Shown here piece after piece: positions 52,679-61,055 of a stretch of DNA of 64,000 nucleotides (its first letter is position 1; every line of letters begins with the position of its first letter). Source of the stretch: Microvirga arvi (lineage in GTDB: Bacteria > Pseudomonadota > Alphaproteobacteria > Rhizobiales > Beijerinckiaceae); NCBI RefSeq assembly GCF_016892765.1, contig NZ_JAFEMD010000008.1:86535-150534 (forward strand). Reading direction: 5' to 3'. Under the pieces are notes generated by a model that searched no databases, was not told the DNA's origin, and saw nothing but the letters and a program-made list of their open reading frames with translations. The translations under genes were made by a program, and so were the position numbers.

Positions 52679-53140
52679 TCAGGTGCTGGGGGCGGTGGCA
52701 GCCTGTTCCTTCCCGGCCGCCTCGGCCTTGGCAAGCGCATCGACGACGGCGTCGAAGGTGAGGAGGATGGAGGCGTGACGGGCTTTGAGGTCCCGAGCGG
52801 GTTCCAGAAGCGCCAAATCGGCCCATTTGCCGGAGGGCGGAGCCCCGCCAGTCTTCAGCATGCGGTGCATGTCCTCCCGGAGCGCTCGAAGCTCCTCGGC
52901 GGTTGAGCCGATCACATTCCGTCCCATGATGGACGAGGAGGCCTGACCCAGAGCGCAGGCTTTCACCTCGTGGGCGAAGGCGCTCACGACATTGCCGTCG
53001 AGCTTCAGATGAACCGTGACGGTCGACCCGCAGAGTTTCGAATGAGCCTTCGCGCTCCCATGCGCATCCGTCAGCGTCCCCTGAAGCGGGATGTCGGCCG
53101 CAAGCTCCAGGATGCGGCGGCTGTAGACGTCATTCAGCAT
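52679..53140 (-). CDS. NifU/IscU-like Fe-S scaffold-type protein
   Basis: A 153-residue protein of the NifU N-terminal/SufU fold: Cys37 in SKLCGST and Cys62 in KACALGQASSSIM match the first two scaffold cysteines. The third ligand position, normally a Cys in the C-terminal helix, is occupied by His122 (KARHASILL). It therefore lacks the usual three-Cys set and may bind metal differently, transfer sulphur, or have lost scaffold activity. It lies between the cox structural genes and the molybdenum-cofactor genes. ATG 53140 (MLNDVYSRRI) is the natural start. Confidence 0.83.
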   Translation of the reverse strand: MLNDVYSRRILELAADIPLQGTLTDAHGSAKAHSKLCGSTVTVHLKLDGNVVSAFAHEVKACALGQASSSIMGRNVIGSTAEELRALREDMHRMLKTGGAPPSGKWADLALLEPARDLKARHASILLTFDAVVDALAKAEAAGKEQAATAPST

Positions 53141-53328
53141 CCTGCGGGCGGTCCTATCCGACGGAGGTGCCTGTTCGGGACGGATCAGACGCCGCAATGC
53201 CGGGCCTGTCAATGCTCCGGAATGGCAGGCCCGACGAGGTCTGCATCGCGGTTGCGGTTCATGGCACGGTGGTGGCAGTATCGCGCATCGAGCGGTCTCT
53301 GGATCTGCTCCTATTGCCGGGGAATCTC

Positions 53329-53652
53329 ATGCTCTCGACCGATACCGATATCCTGAAGACGGCAGAGGCCTGGAGGCGCGGGGGCAGGGGCGTCGCGATT
53401 GCGACGGTGGTCGAGACCTGGGGATCGGCTCCCCGGCCCGTGGGCAGCCATCTGGTCATCGACGAAGACACGAACTTCCTCGGGTCCGTCTCCGGCGGCT
53501 GCGTCGAAGGCGCGGTCATCACGGAGGCCCTGGACGTCATTGCGGACGGAAAACCGCGCATGCTCGAGTTCGGGGTCGCCGACGAGACCGCCTGGCAGGT
53601 GGGGTTGTCCTGTGGCGGACGGATCAGGGTCTATGTGGAGCGGGTGGATTAG
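53329..53652 (+). CDS. XdhC N-terminal domain protein (CoxI-like half)
   Basis: A 107-residue protein covering only the N-terminal XdhC/CoxI domain: AEAWRRGGRGVAIATVVETWGSAPRPVGSHLVIDED and FLGSVSGGCVEGAVI are diagnostic. XdhC binds molybdenum cofactor, protects it and inserts it (after sulphuration) into hydroxylases such as CODH or xanthine dehydrogenase. The second half is a separate gene five bases downstream, so the family is split here. ATG 53329 is chosen on similarity. Confidence 0.85.
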   Translation: MLSTDTDILKTAEAWRRGGRGVAIATVVETWGSAPRPVGSHLVIDEDTNFLGSVSGGCVEGAVITEALDVIADGKPRMLEFGVADETAWQVGLSCGGRIRVYVERVD

Positions 53653-53657
53653 ACGGC

Positions 53658-54350
53658 ATGCGACTGAGCCTCCTGTCTGACCTCAACGTAGAGCGGGCCG
53701 CCCGGCGCGCCGCGATCCTCGTGACCGACACGGCCTCTGGCGAGCAGCGTCTGGTTCGGGAGACAGAGGTCGGGAGCGATCCGCTGGCTGAGGTGCTGCT
53801 GGTAAGCCTGCGGCAGGGCAAAAGCGGTCTGGTCGAATGGGATGGCCACCAGTTCTTCCTGACCGTTCAGGCCCCAGCCGTGCGGGTGGTCGTCATCGGA
53901 GCCGTCCATATCAGCCAGGCATTGATCCCCATGGCCAAAGGGCTCGATCTCGATGTCACCGTCATCGACCCGCGCACGGCCTTTGCAACCCCTGAGCGCT
54001 TTCCGGACGTGCCGGTGCTGGCCGAATGGCCGGATGCGGTCCTGCCGGACATCAGGATCGATCGGTACACTGCCGTCGTTGCTCTCACCCATGATCCGAA
54101 GATCGACGATCCCGCGCTCGCCGCTGCTCTGCGCTCGGACTGTTTCTATATCGGCGCGCTCGGCTCCCGCAAAACCCACGAGCGGCGCGTTCAGCGTCTG
54201 ATCGCTTCCGGCTTCACCGAAACGGATCTCGCCCGCATCCATGCCCCGATCGGTCTCGACATCGGAGCGGTCTCACCGGCGGAAATCGCCGTCTCCATCC
54301 TGGCCGAAATCGTCGCAACTCTGCGAAAAGACCGGAGGCGCTCGGCGTGA
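53658..54350 (+). CDS. XdhC C-terminal Rossmann domain protein
   Basis: A 230-residue protein with the Rossmann half of XdhC: VRVVVIGAVHISQALIPMAKGLDLDVTVIDPR, FPDVPVLAEWPD, ALTHDPKIDDPAL and YIGALGSRKTHERRVQRL. It complements the short N-terminal XdhC protein encoded upstream, and its stop overlaps the next start by four bases. Expected role: molybdenum-cofactor maturation for the CODH-like enzyme encoded across the divergent region. Confidence 0.88.
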   Translation: MRLSLLSDLNVERAARRAAILVTDTASGEQRLVRETEVGSDPLAEVLLVSLRQGKSGLVEWDGHQFFLTVQAPAVRVVVIGAVHISQALIPMAKGLDLDVTVIDPRTAFATPERFPDVPVLAEWPDAVLPDIRIDRYTAVVALTHDPKIDDPALAAALRSDCFYIGALGSRKTHERRVQRLIASGFTETDLARIHAPIGLDIGAVSPAEIAVSILAEIVATLRKDRRRSA

Positions 54351-55366
54351 AATTCGGCCTTGTTCCAGTCGGGGAGGCAGTCGGAGCCTTGGCGGCTCAC
54401 AGTGTGCGGGCAGGCGAATCGACGGTGAAGAAGGGAACTCTCGTCTCGCCCGAGATCGCCATGCAGCTGCAACAGGCCGGCGTCGAGACCATCATCGCAG
54501 CGCGATTTGAGCCCGGCGATATCGGTGAGGACGAAGCCGCTGTCCGGCTCGCTCGCGCTCTTGCCGGGGATAACGTCCGTGTGGAAGCCCCTTTCATCGG
54601 ACGCTCCAACCTTTATGCCGAGACCTCCGGCGTTCTCCTGATCGATGTTGATGAGATCAACGGCCTCAACGCTGTCGACGAGGCCATGACAGCGGCTACC
54701 CTGCCAGCATACAAGCCGGTCGTGGCAGGGGAGATGGTCGGCACCGTGAAGATCATCCCCTATGCCATTCCGGAGGTTCTGCTGCAGAAGGGGATCGGCA
54801 GAGCCGGTAAAGGCGCCTTGCGCATCGCGCCCTATACGCGCCGCTCGGTCGGTGTTGTTTCGACCGTTCTTCCCGGTCTCAAGCCGAGCGTGATCGACAA
54901 GACTCTTGCGGTGCTCGGCAAACGCCTGGAACCCGCCCAGGCAAGGATCGTTCAGGATCGTCGCGTGCCTCATGACGTGGGGGCCTTGGCGCGGCAGCTG
55001 GCCGATCAGGCTGAGGGCGACACGCAGCTCATCGTCGTGTTCGGGGCCTCGGCCATCGCCGACCGCCGCGACGTCATTCCATCCGCCATCGAGATGGCCG
55101 GCGGAAGGGTGGAGCATTTCGGCATGCCGGTCGATCCGGGAAACCTGCTCCTCGTCGGGTCCATCGCCGGAAAGCCCGTCATCGGCGCCCCCGGCTGCGC
55201 CCGCTCTCCGAAGGAGAACGGATTCGACTGGATCCTGCATCGTCTTCTGGCCGATGTACCCGTCACTCGCGCCAACATCATGGCTCTCGGAGTCGGCGGG
55301 CTCCTCATGGAGATCGTCTCCCGACCGCAGCCGCGCGAGGGTGGCGGAAGCGATGGCGAGGAATGA
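54347..55366 (+). CDS. molybdopterin-binding (MoeA/MogA-like) protein
   Basis: A 339-residue protein with a MoeA-like first half (VGEAVGALAAHSVRAGESTVKKGTLVSPEIAMQLQQAG) and a MoCF_biosynth domain in the second half (GDTQLIVVFGASAIADRRDVIPSAIEMAGGRVEHFGMPVDPGNLL, then GAPGCARSPKENGFDWILHRL). Proteins of this type recur beside CODH/xanthine dehydrogenase genes and probably prepare the cofactor. GTGA and ATGA overlaps couple it to both neighbours. Confidence 0.85.
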   Translation: MKFGLVPVGEAVGALAAHSVRAGESTVKKGTLVSPEIAMQLQQAGVETIIAARFEPGDIGEDEAAVRLARALAGDNVRVEAPFIGRSNLYAETSGVLLIDVDEINGLNAVDEAMTAATLPAYKPVVAGEMVGTVKIIPYAIPEVLLQKGIGRAGKGALRIAPYTRRSVGVVSTVLPGLKPSVIDKTLAVLGKRLEPAQARIVQDRRVPHDVGALARQLADQAEGDTQLIVVFGASAIADRRDVIPSAIEMAGGRVEHFGMPVDPGNLLLVGSIAGKPVIGAPGCARSPKENGFDWILHRLLADVPVTRANIMALGVGGLLMEIVSRPQPREGGGSDGEE

Positions 55367-55950
55367 GCGATGTGGCGGCCATTGTCCTGGCGGCGGGGCG
55401 GGGTACTCGCTTCGGCGAGCAGCCGAAGCTGCTGGCCCGCATCGGCTCCAAGGCCCTGGTCCGCCATGCAACGGAGGCCGCAATCAATGCTGCGACCGAT
55501 CCGGTTATCGTGGTGACGGGCCATCGCGCCGATGAAGTCCAGGCAGAGCTGCAAGGGCTTCCCGTCCTGATTGTCCATAATTCCCTGTTCGCTGACGGGC
55601 TTTCGACGTCCCTAAAAGCAGGCTTTTCCGCGCTGCCGCCGAAGGCGCGGGCTGCGGTCGTTCTCCTAGGGGATATGCCGTTCGTCAAAGCGGGTCTCAT
55701 CGATGCCCTCGTGGCCGGCTGGCATGCGTCTGGAGAACCGGCCGCCTTGGTCCCGACGTTGGATGGCCAACGCGGGAATCCCGTTGTGATCTCACGGGCT
55801 CTGCAGGCCGCGATTGAAGGGCTGTCCGGCGATGTCGGGGCCGGTCCCATCCTTCGCGGAAGGCCCGATGTCGTGGAATGGCCGACGGCGGACACAGCCG
55901 TCGTTCAGGATATCGACACGCAAGACGAGCTCGGGAAGCTCAAGTTCTAG
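55363..55950 (+). CDS. MobA/MocA-like nucleotidyltransferase
   Basis: A 195-residue NTP-transferase with the signature VLAAGRGTRFGEQPKLLA, VTGHRADEV and the metal-binding VLLGDMPFV. In CODH or xanthine dehydrogenase loci this type is molybdenum cofactor cytidylyltransferase (MocA), giving the CMP-capped cofactor (MCD) used by this enzyme family; GTP-using MobA is the alternative. Last gene of the four-gene maturation operon. Confidence 0.88.
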   Translation: MSDVAAIVLAAGRGTRFGEQPKLLARIGSKALVRHATEAAINAATDPVIVVTGHRADEVQAELQGLPVLIVHNSLFADGLSTSLKAGFSALPPKARAAVVLLGDMPFVKAGLIDALVAGWHASGEPAALVPTLDGQRGNPVVISRALQAAIEGLSGDVGAGPILRGRPDVVEWPTADTAVVQDIDTQDELGKLKF

Positions 55951-55976
55951 CAGGTCGAGCGCTCGGCCTGGGTAGA

Positions 55977-56279
55977 TCAGACGGGACTGCCTTTGATCTT
56001 GGTCACCATCTCCCAGTTATCTCCCGCGGCGATCATGCAGGCCTTGCCGTCCGGCATGGTCATCACCATGGTCCAGGAGCCATTGGACGATGCAAAAACC
56101 TCCAGCACCTGCCCGGGTTGGGCCAAGCCTATGCCGACGGGCCCCTCCTTGTATTGATCGGAGAGCAGTTTGACGAGCTGTTCACGGGGACCGCAGGCTG
56201 ACTGAGCGCTGGCCGAGGGCGACCCGGCAGCTGTCATAAAGGCTAAAGCTGCAAGTGGGACAAGGGAGAAACGGATCAT
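55977..56279 (-). CDS. small secreted hypothetical protein
   Basis: A 100-residue exported protein with a signal peptide (about residues 1-25, ending ASA). The mature part contains SACGPREQLVKLLSDQYKEGPVGIGLAQPG and a beta-rich stretch with WTMVMTMPDGKACMIAAGDNW, with two cysteines. This layout recurs in uncharacterised proteins of the order. ATG 56279 follows AAGGGAGA. Confidence 0.75.
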   Translation of the reverse strand: MIRFSLVPLAALAFMTAAGSPSASAQSACGPREQLVKLLSDQYKEGPVGIGLAQPGQVLEVFASSNGSWTMVMTMPDGKACMIAAGDNWEMVTKIKGSPV

Positions 56280-56473
56280 GGCATTTCCGAACGGTTGACC
56301 CGCGCTTACCCTTGGCGTGCGGATAAAACGCTCCACTGCGCAAAAAGCTCCATGGCTTGCACGCTGGCTATCGCCTCATCAGGAAATGTATATAGGAGGG
56401 TGGAGGCTCTCGGTTGAACCTGCCGCCCCCGGGAGCGTTTTTCCCGCCAAACGTCAAATTGAAGCTGAAAACC

Positions 56474-56707
56474 ATGCCCCGCTATTTCTTCAACATCCGA
56501 GACGGTTACGATGTCGATGAAGACGAGGAGGGCATCGAGCTTCCCGATCTCGAGGCTGCCCGTGCCGAGGCGCTTGCCACGGTCGAGGAACTGCGGGACG
56601 AGCTGGCCGATGCCGGCAATATCGAGCTTGAGATCACGGACGAGGAGGGGCGGCGCCTTTTGACCGTGCCGTTCTTCCGCAGCGGACAAGGCGGCCGGCG
56701 CCGATAA
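56474..56707 (+). CDS. DUF6894 family small protein
   Basis: A 77-residue acidic protein. The N-terminal MPRYFFNIRDGYDVDEDEEG and the EAARAEALATVEELRDELAD helix are the family pattern; members are abundant and multi-copy in Hyphomicrobiales and of unknown function. ATG 56474 is the conserved start. Confidence 0.85.
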   Translation: MPRYFFNIRDGYDVDEDEEGIELPDLEAARAEALATVEELRDELADAGNIELEITDEEGRRLLTVPFFRSGQGGRRR

Positions 56708-56712
56708 GAGAA

Positions 56713-56735
56713 AGGCCCGGCGTGGACGGCCGGGC
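56713..56735. terminator. terminator between DUF6894 gene and Thr-rich secreted protein gene
   Basis: An 8-bp GC stem (56713-56720 with 56728-56735), loop of seven. The T-rich side faces the minus strand, so it mainly terminates the gene at 56762. Confidence 0.7.
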
Positions 56736-56761
56736 CCTGCTGACGAGGCGATGAGGCTGAT

Positions 56762-57019
56762 TTAGCACTCGACCTTCTTCTTGGTCGTCGTATCGCCGAA
56801 CTCGTCGGTCTTCTGCTTGGTCTCCGAGGTGCAGCCGACGCTGCCGGTGGTCGAGGTCGTCACCGAGGTCGAAGACGTGGTGCTCGGCTCCGTAGAGCGC
56901 TCGATGGTGGTCTTGCTGCCCAGGAGGCCTTCCTCCTTCTTGATGGTCGTCGTGGTGTCCTGAGCGAACGCGGCCGTGCTCAGAATCGAAGCAGCAAGGA
57001 TCAAAGCCGTTTTCTTCAT
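56762..57019 (-). CDS. Thr/Ser-rich secreted small protein
   Basis: An 85-residue protein with a signal peptide (about residues 1-19, ending AFA). The mature part is strongly enriched in Thr, Ser and Lys (TTTTIKKEEG, STEPSTTSSTSVTTSTTG) and has two cysteines, one at the very C-terminus (KKKVEC). It is probably disordered in the periplasm or outside. No named family recognised. Good match of length and codon use to native genes. Confidence 0.72.
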   Translation of the reverse strand: MKKTALILAASILSTAAFAQDTTTTIKKEEGLLGSKTTIERSTEPSTTSSTSVTTSTTGSVGCTSETKQKTDEFGDTTTKKKVEC

Positions 57020-57114
57020 CGTCGAACTCCTACAAAGGGGCGTGTCTCCCTGAGAACGGCTTTCCCTGCCGCGGGTTCCTGCCCAGATGCTTCGAGACGA
57101 CGTATGTGAAGGGG

Positions 57115-57741
57115 CTAGCCGGCGCGCAGGGCCTGCCAGGCGGCGGCGAAATCGCGGGCCTTGCGCCCGATTTCCTCGACCGACATGGCAGGGGTAAACA
57201 GTGCCGAACCGAGCCCGAACCCATTGGCGCCTGCTTCCACGTAAGGCTTCATGTTGTCGGGCTTGATGCCGCCGACCGGCACAACCACGGTGTCCTTCGG
57301 CAGGACCGCCCGCCAAGCCTTCACCACGGCAGGCGGAACGGCCTCGGCAGGGAAGATCTTGATGGCGTCCGCTCCCGCCTTGAGAGCCGCAAACGCCTCG
57401 GTCGGCGTTGCAACGCCAGGGGTGCAGATGAGCTCCTGTTCCTTGGCCCTCTTGATCACAGCGGGATCCGCGTGCGGCATGACGATCAGCTTGCCGCCGA
57501 CGTCGCGGATGCCGTTTACCTGTTCCGGATCGAGAACGGTGCCGGCGCCGACAAGAACGTTTCCGGGCATGCTCTTTGCAAGGCGCTCGATGCTGCGGAA
57601 AGGGTCGGGTGAGTTGAGGGGAACCTCGATGATGCGAAAGCCTGCCTCGACCAGCGCATGACCGACGGCTTCGACGTTCTCGGGCCTCACGCCCCGCAGG
57701 ATCGCGATCAGAGGAAGTTCAGACAGATAATCACTCAGCAC
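57115..57741 (-). CDS. dgoA: 2-dehydro-3-deoxy-6-phosphogalactonate/phosphogluconate aldolase
   Basis: A 208-residue class I KDPG/KDPGal aldolase, splitting the phosphorylated keto-deoxy acid to pyruvate and glyceraldehyde 3-phosphate. LPLIAILRGVRPENVEAVGHALVEAGFRIIEVPLNSP carries the catalytic Glu, and ADAIKIFPAE carries the Schiff-base Lys. The PLIAILRG opening and PLNSP favour the DgoA (galactonate) branch over Eda. No other sugar-acid gene adjoins, so pathway context is missing. Confidence 0.88.
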   Translation of the reverse strand: MLSDYLSELPLIAILRGVRPENVEAVGHALVEAGFRIIEVPLNSPDPFRSIERLAKSMPGNVLVGAGTVLDPEQVNGIRDVGGKLIVMPHADPAVIKRAKEQELICTPGVATPTEAFAALKAGADAIKIFPAEAVPPAVVKAWRAVLPKDTVVVPVGGIKPDNMKPYVEAGANGFGLGSALFTPAMSVEEIGRKARDFAAAWQALRAG

Positions 57742-57866
57742 AGCTCGCCTCCACTCGTTAAGGCCTGGACTTCCGCTTCAGCCGATCACCGGCCGATACT
57801 AGTTGGCAAGGGGGTAAGCCGGTTTCAACCTTTCATCGATATCTCGCCCGTCCGCAGTGCTCACCC

Positions 57867-58856
57867 TTACGAAGGCGGGGTTTGACGCAGGCATTGCTGC
57901 GCGGCCCGTGAGATGCGCGTCTGATCCTCGGCTGTCGTCGTACCGCTGAGGACCTTCTGCCAGAGCTCATCCCGGCGCAGCGTCTCGACCGTGCAGGAGC
58001 AGAGTGTGCGACAGGTCTGCGGCTGCGCGTTCTGCAGACAGGTCGCCTCGCATTGGATCATGAACGGCCGGGCCTCGGCCATGCGATTGGGGCCTGCGAT
58101 CTGCAGGACACCGTAGAGAACTCCCAGAAGAATGATTTGGTGGGTGAGATAGATCGGCAGGCTTTTGCGCCCAGCCCAGATCAGGACCCTTGAGAACAGG
58201 CCGCGAGCACGCCAGCCGGCAAGGTTCATGGTCTCCGGTCGTGCCAACAGCATCCTGCCAGCGGCCACGCCGATCAGGACGAGGCCGAACCAGGGAAAGA
58301 TCGGCACGTAATCATTGGTGACCGGATCGGACGCGCCCAGCCCGAGCCAATCGAGCCAAGGAGCATCGAGGGCAGGGCTCGTGAGGAGGGAGGGGGCTGC
58401 CAAGCAGAGAGCCGCAAGACCTAAGGTGAGGGCAGGGTGCAGCCTCAGGAATGGCAGGGCCAGAACGCTCGAGGCGGCGATGCAATGGAGAATGCCAAAG
58501 AAGATGTAGCTTTCAGGGAAGGCGAAGTAGGTGGCTACGGTGACGGCCAAGGCCGCACCGCCTACCTTCATCAGGCGCTTCATGAAAGGCCTAACCTTGA
58601 AGCCTCTCGCGTGAGCCAGCACGAGGCCGAAGCCTGCGAGCATGAGGAACGAGCCCGCGATTCCGCGTGCGAACCAGCGCCAGGCCGGAATTTGGAGGAT
58701 GTTGGTCTCGATCAGCTGCAGGAAGCTCAAGTCCCAGCTGAAATGATAGATGACCATTGCGGCAATGGCGACGCCCCGGGCGACGTCGATGGCGTCCCAG
58801 CGTTGGACGGCGGCTTGAGCCCGGAAGGGACCGGCCTTCACATCGTCATGTCTCAT
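57867..58856 (-). CDS. DUF1624 (HGSNAT-like) membrane protein with Cys-rich tail
   Basis: A 329-residue integral membrane protein with about seven or eight helices. RWDAIDVARGVAIAAMVIYHFSWDLSFL is the heparan-alpha-glucosaminide acetyltransferase-like (DUF1624) signature with its histidine. The normal family ends near residue 250. Here it is followed by about 60 residues with seven cysteines (CEATCLQNAQ, CRTLCSC, CLRQ), an unusual extension. The function is probably acyl transfer across the membrane, unproven. Divergent from the sirtuin gene. Confidence 0.85.
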   Translation of the reverse strand: MRHDDVKAGPFRAQAAVQRWDAIDVARGVAIAAMVIYHFSWDLSFLQLIETNILQIPAWRWFARGIAGSFLMLAGFGLVLAHARGFKVRPFMKRLMKVGGAALAVTVATYFAFPESYIFFGILHCIAASSVLALPFLRLHPALTLGLAALCLAAPSLLTSPALDAPWLDWLGLGASDPVTNDYVPIFPWFGLVLIGVAAGRMLLARPETMNLAGWRARGLFSRVLIWAGRKSLPIYLTHQIILLGVLYGVLQIAGPNRMAEARPFMIQCEATCLQNAQPQTCRTLCSCTVETLRRDELWQKVLSGTTTAEDQTRISRAAQQCLRQTPPS

Positions 58857-58901
58857 GGTCAGGGGCGTTCCTTGCCGATTTTCCGGCCTATGTGAATAGA
58901 G

Positions 58902-59657
58902 ATGACCGAAAGCCTTGCCGCATCAATCGCCACATTGCAGGACATGATTCAAGATGCGCGCATCGTTGCGGGCTTCACGGGCGCGGGGATCTCGACCGAA
59001 AGCGGCATTCCCGACTTCCGCTCGCCGAACTCTCCCTGGCTGCGCAACAAGCCGATCCCGTTCGAGCTTTTTCTCCAGAGTCCGAAAGCCCGCCGGGAGG
59101 CGTGGCGGCGGAAGTTCACGATGGATGACCTTTACCGCGATGCCCATCCCAGCAAGGGACATCTCGGATTCGCCTCCCTGGTGGCCTCGGGACGGATGCC
59201 GGCCATCATCACCCAGAACATCGACGGCCTTCATCAGCGAGCTGGCCTGACCGAGGAGCAGGTGATCGAGCTGCACGGCAACGGCACCTATGCCCGATGT
59301 CTGGACTGTGGCCGACGCCATGAGCTTGACTGGGTGAGATATCATTTCGAGAGGAGCGGAGATCCTCCGGAATGCATCGCCTGCGGCGGGGTTCTCAAGT
59401 CCGCGACGATCTCCTTCGGGCAAGCCATGCCGGAAGAGCCGATGCGCCGGGCGCAGAGGCTCACGGCAGGCTGCGACCTTTTCCTGGTGGTGGGCTCGTC
59501 GCTGGTCGTCTATCCGGCAGCCGCTTTTCCGGCCTTCGCCAAGGAGAACGGAGCACACCTCGTCATCGTCAATCGGGAGCCCACACCCCTCGATGAGGCT
59601 GCCGATCTGGTGATCCATGCAGAAATCGGCACGGTCTTCTCAAAATTTATTGCGTAA
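58902..59657 (+). CDS. cobB: NAD-dependent protein deacylase, Sir2 family
   Basis: A 251-residue sirtuin: GFTGAGISTESGIPDFRSP (NAD loop), QNIDGLHQRAG, the catalytic His in ELHGNGTYARC, zinc ligands CLDC and CIAC, and VVGSSLVVYPAAAFP. It removes acetyl or other acyl groups from lysines using NAD. An alternate name is SrtN-like. Single gene. Confidence 0.93.
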   Translation: MTESLAASIATLQDMIQDARIVAGFTGAGISTESGIPDFRSPNSPWLRNKPIPFELFLQSPKARREAWRRKFTMDDLYRDAHPSKGHLGFASLVASGRMPAIITQNIDGLHQRAGLTEEQVIELHGNGTYARCLDCGRRHELDWVRYHFERSGDPPECIACGGVLKSATISFGQAMPEEPMRRAQRLTAGCDLFLVVGSSLVVYPAAAFPAFAKENGAHLVIVNREPTPLDEAADLVIHAEIGTVFSKFIA

Positions 59658-59784
59658 CTTCAAGAACATGCGCACTGCCGCAAATTTCATCGCCGGTTGA
59701 GGCGTGTTTCTGGCTTCCCCTGATTCAGGACGATGTTATCCTCTTTTTAAGAATCGGGTTCATGATTCGAGTTTGGGTTATTTC

Positions 59785-60405
59785 ATGACTGGCGATTACG
59801 GCTCCAATTCTTTCAATCTCCGCGAGGAGAATCCTTCCTTTGATCAGAACCGCCGGGAGGTTGCTCAGCCGGCCTCGGAGGAGAGCGCTCTTGAGCTCGT
59901 CCAGGTCAGCGGCCGGATCAAATGGTTCGATGTGGCCAAAGGTTTCGGCTTCATTGTGCCGGACAACGGCATGCCCGATGTTCTGCTCCATGTGACCTGC
60001 CTGCGGCGCGACGGCTATCAGGCCGCCAATGAAGGAGCCAGGATCTTGGTGGAGGCTGTTCAGCGCCCCCGGGGTCTGCAGGCCTTCCGCATCCTCTCAC
60101 TCGACGAGTCGACGGCGCTTCACCCATCCGAACTCCCGCTGCCACGGACCCATGTCCAGGTCGTGCCGACCAGCGGACTCGAACCTGCGGTTGTGAAGTG
60201 GTTCAACCGCCTGCGCGGCTTCGGCTTCCTCACACAAGGCGAGGGTAAGCCGGATATCTTCGTCCACATGGAAACCCTTCGCCGCTACGGCATTGCCGAG
60301 CTTAAGCCGGGCGAGCGCGTCTTCGTTCGCTTCGGTGACGGCTCGAAAGGGCTTATGGCCGCCGAGGTCCGTCTGGCCGACATGGCCCTGCCGCACTCCC
60401 ATTGA
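59785..60405 (+). CDS. double cold-shock domain protein
   Basis: A 206-residue protein with two CspA-type domains, about residues 45-110 (GRIKWFDVAKGFGFIVPDNG...DVLLHVTCL) and 130-200 (AVVKWFNRLRGFGFLTQGEGKPDIFVHMETL). RNP1-like KGFGFI/RGFGFL and RNP2-like VLLHV/IFVHM are visible in each. Double-domain Csp proteins are typical of alphaproteobacteria and bind single-stranded RNA/DNA. ATG 59785 is preferred to an earlier frame start. The stop overlaps the DUF192 start by one base. Confidence 0.92.
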   Translation: MTGDYGSNSFNLREENPSFDQNRREVAQPASEESALELVQVSGRIKWFDVAKGFGFIVPDNGMPDVLLHVTCLRRDGYQAANEGARILVEAVQRPRGLQAFRILSLDESTALHPSELPLPRTHVQVVPTSGLEPAVVKWFNRLRGFGFLTQGEGKPDIFVHMETLRRYGIAELKPGERVFVRFGDGSKGLMAAEVRLADMALPHSH

Positions 60406-60872
60406 TGAGTTCTCCCGTGCTGCAACGGTTCCGGCCGGTGGTTCCGGCTCTCGGCTTCGTCGTGCTCCTCGCCGGTGCGGTCTATGCTCAGGCCCTTGAG
60501 ACCCTGTCCGTTGCCATGCAGGCTGGGCAGAAGCAGACCTTCAAGGTCGAGGTGGCCCGCAACGACGCGGACCGTGCCCAGGGGCTGATGTTCCGCCGCT
60601 CCATGCCGGCGGACCAGGGCATGCTGTTCGATTTCGTGCGGGTCGAGCCGGTCTCCATGTGGATGCAGAACACCTATCTGCCGCTCGACATGCTGTTCAT
60701 CCGGGCCGATGGCACGATCGCCCGCATCGCTGCCAATACCGAGCCCCTGTCCACCCGGACGATCCCCTCCGGAGAGCCGGTTCTCGCCGTGCTCGAGTTG
60801 AATGCCGGCACCGCGGCCAAGCTCGGGATCAAGCCGGGCGATCGTGTGGAGCATCCGCTCTTCAAGCGCTGA
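60405..60872 (+). CDS. DUF192 family periplasmic protein
   Basis: A 155-residue protein with a signal peptide or anchor (about residues 1-28) and a DUF192 domain: FKVEVARNDADRAQGLMFRRSMPADQGMLFDF, VSMWMQNTYLPLDMLFI, LAVLELNAGTAAKLGIKPGDRVEH. The fold is known but the role is not. Its conserved coupling to the cold-shock gene (TGATG overlap here) is common in this order. Confidence 0.9.
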   Translation: MSSPVLQRFRPVVPALGFVVLLAGAVYAQALETLSVAMQAGQKQTFKVEVARNDADRAQGLMFRRSMPADQGMLFDFVRVEPVSMWMQNTYLPLDMLFIRADGTIARIAANTEPLSTRTIPSGEPVLAVLELNAGTAAKLGIKPGDRVEHPLFKR

Positions 60873-61055
60873 ATCGGGATGCAGGCTGGGGATGTCCTTC
60901 AATCTCAGGGGCGCGGCCGGCTTGAGACTTCACCATAGCGCCTCGCCGGGCCGAGCCGTGCGGACGATCCTGATCGGGTTTCGAGATATCCAAGCGGTAA
61001 CCCTTGTTCCTTTCGCGCGTTGGCCTTTCTCATGCTGGACCAATGGGAGGAATCC

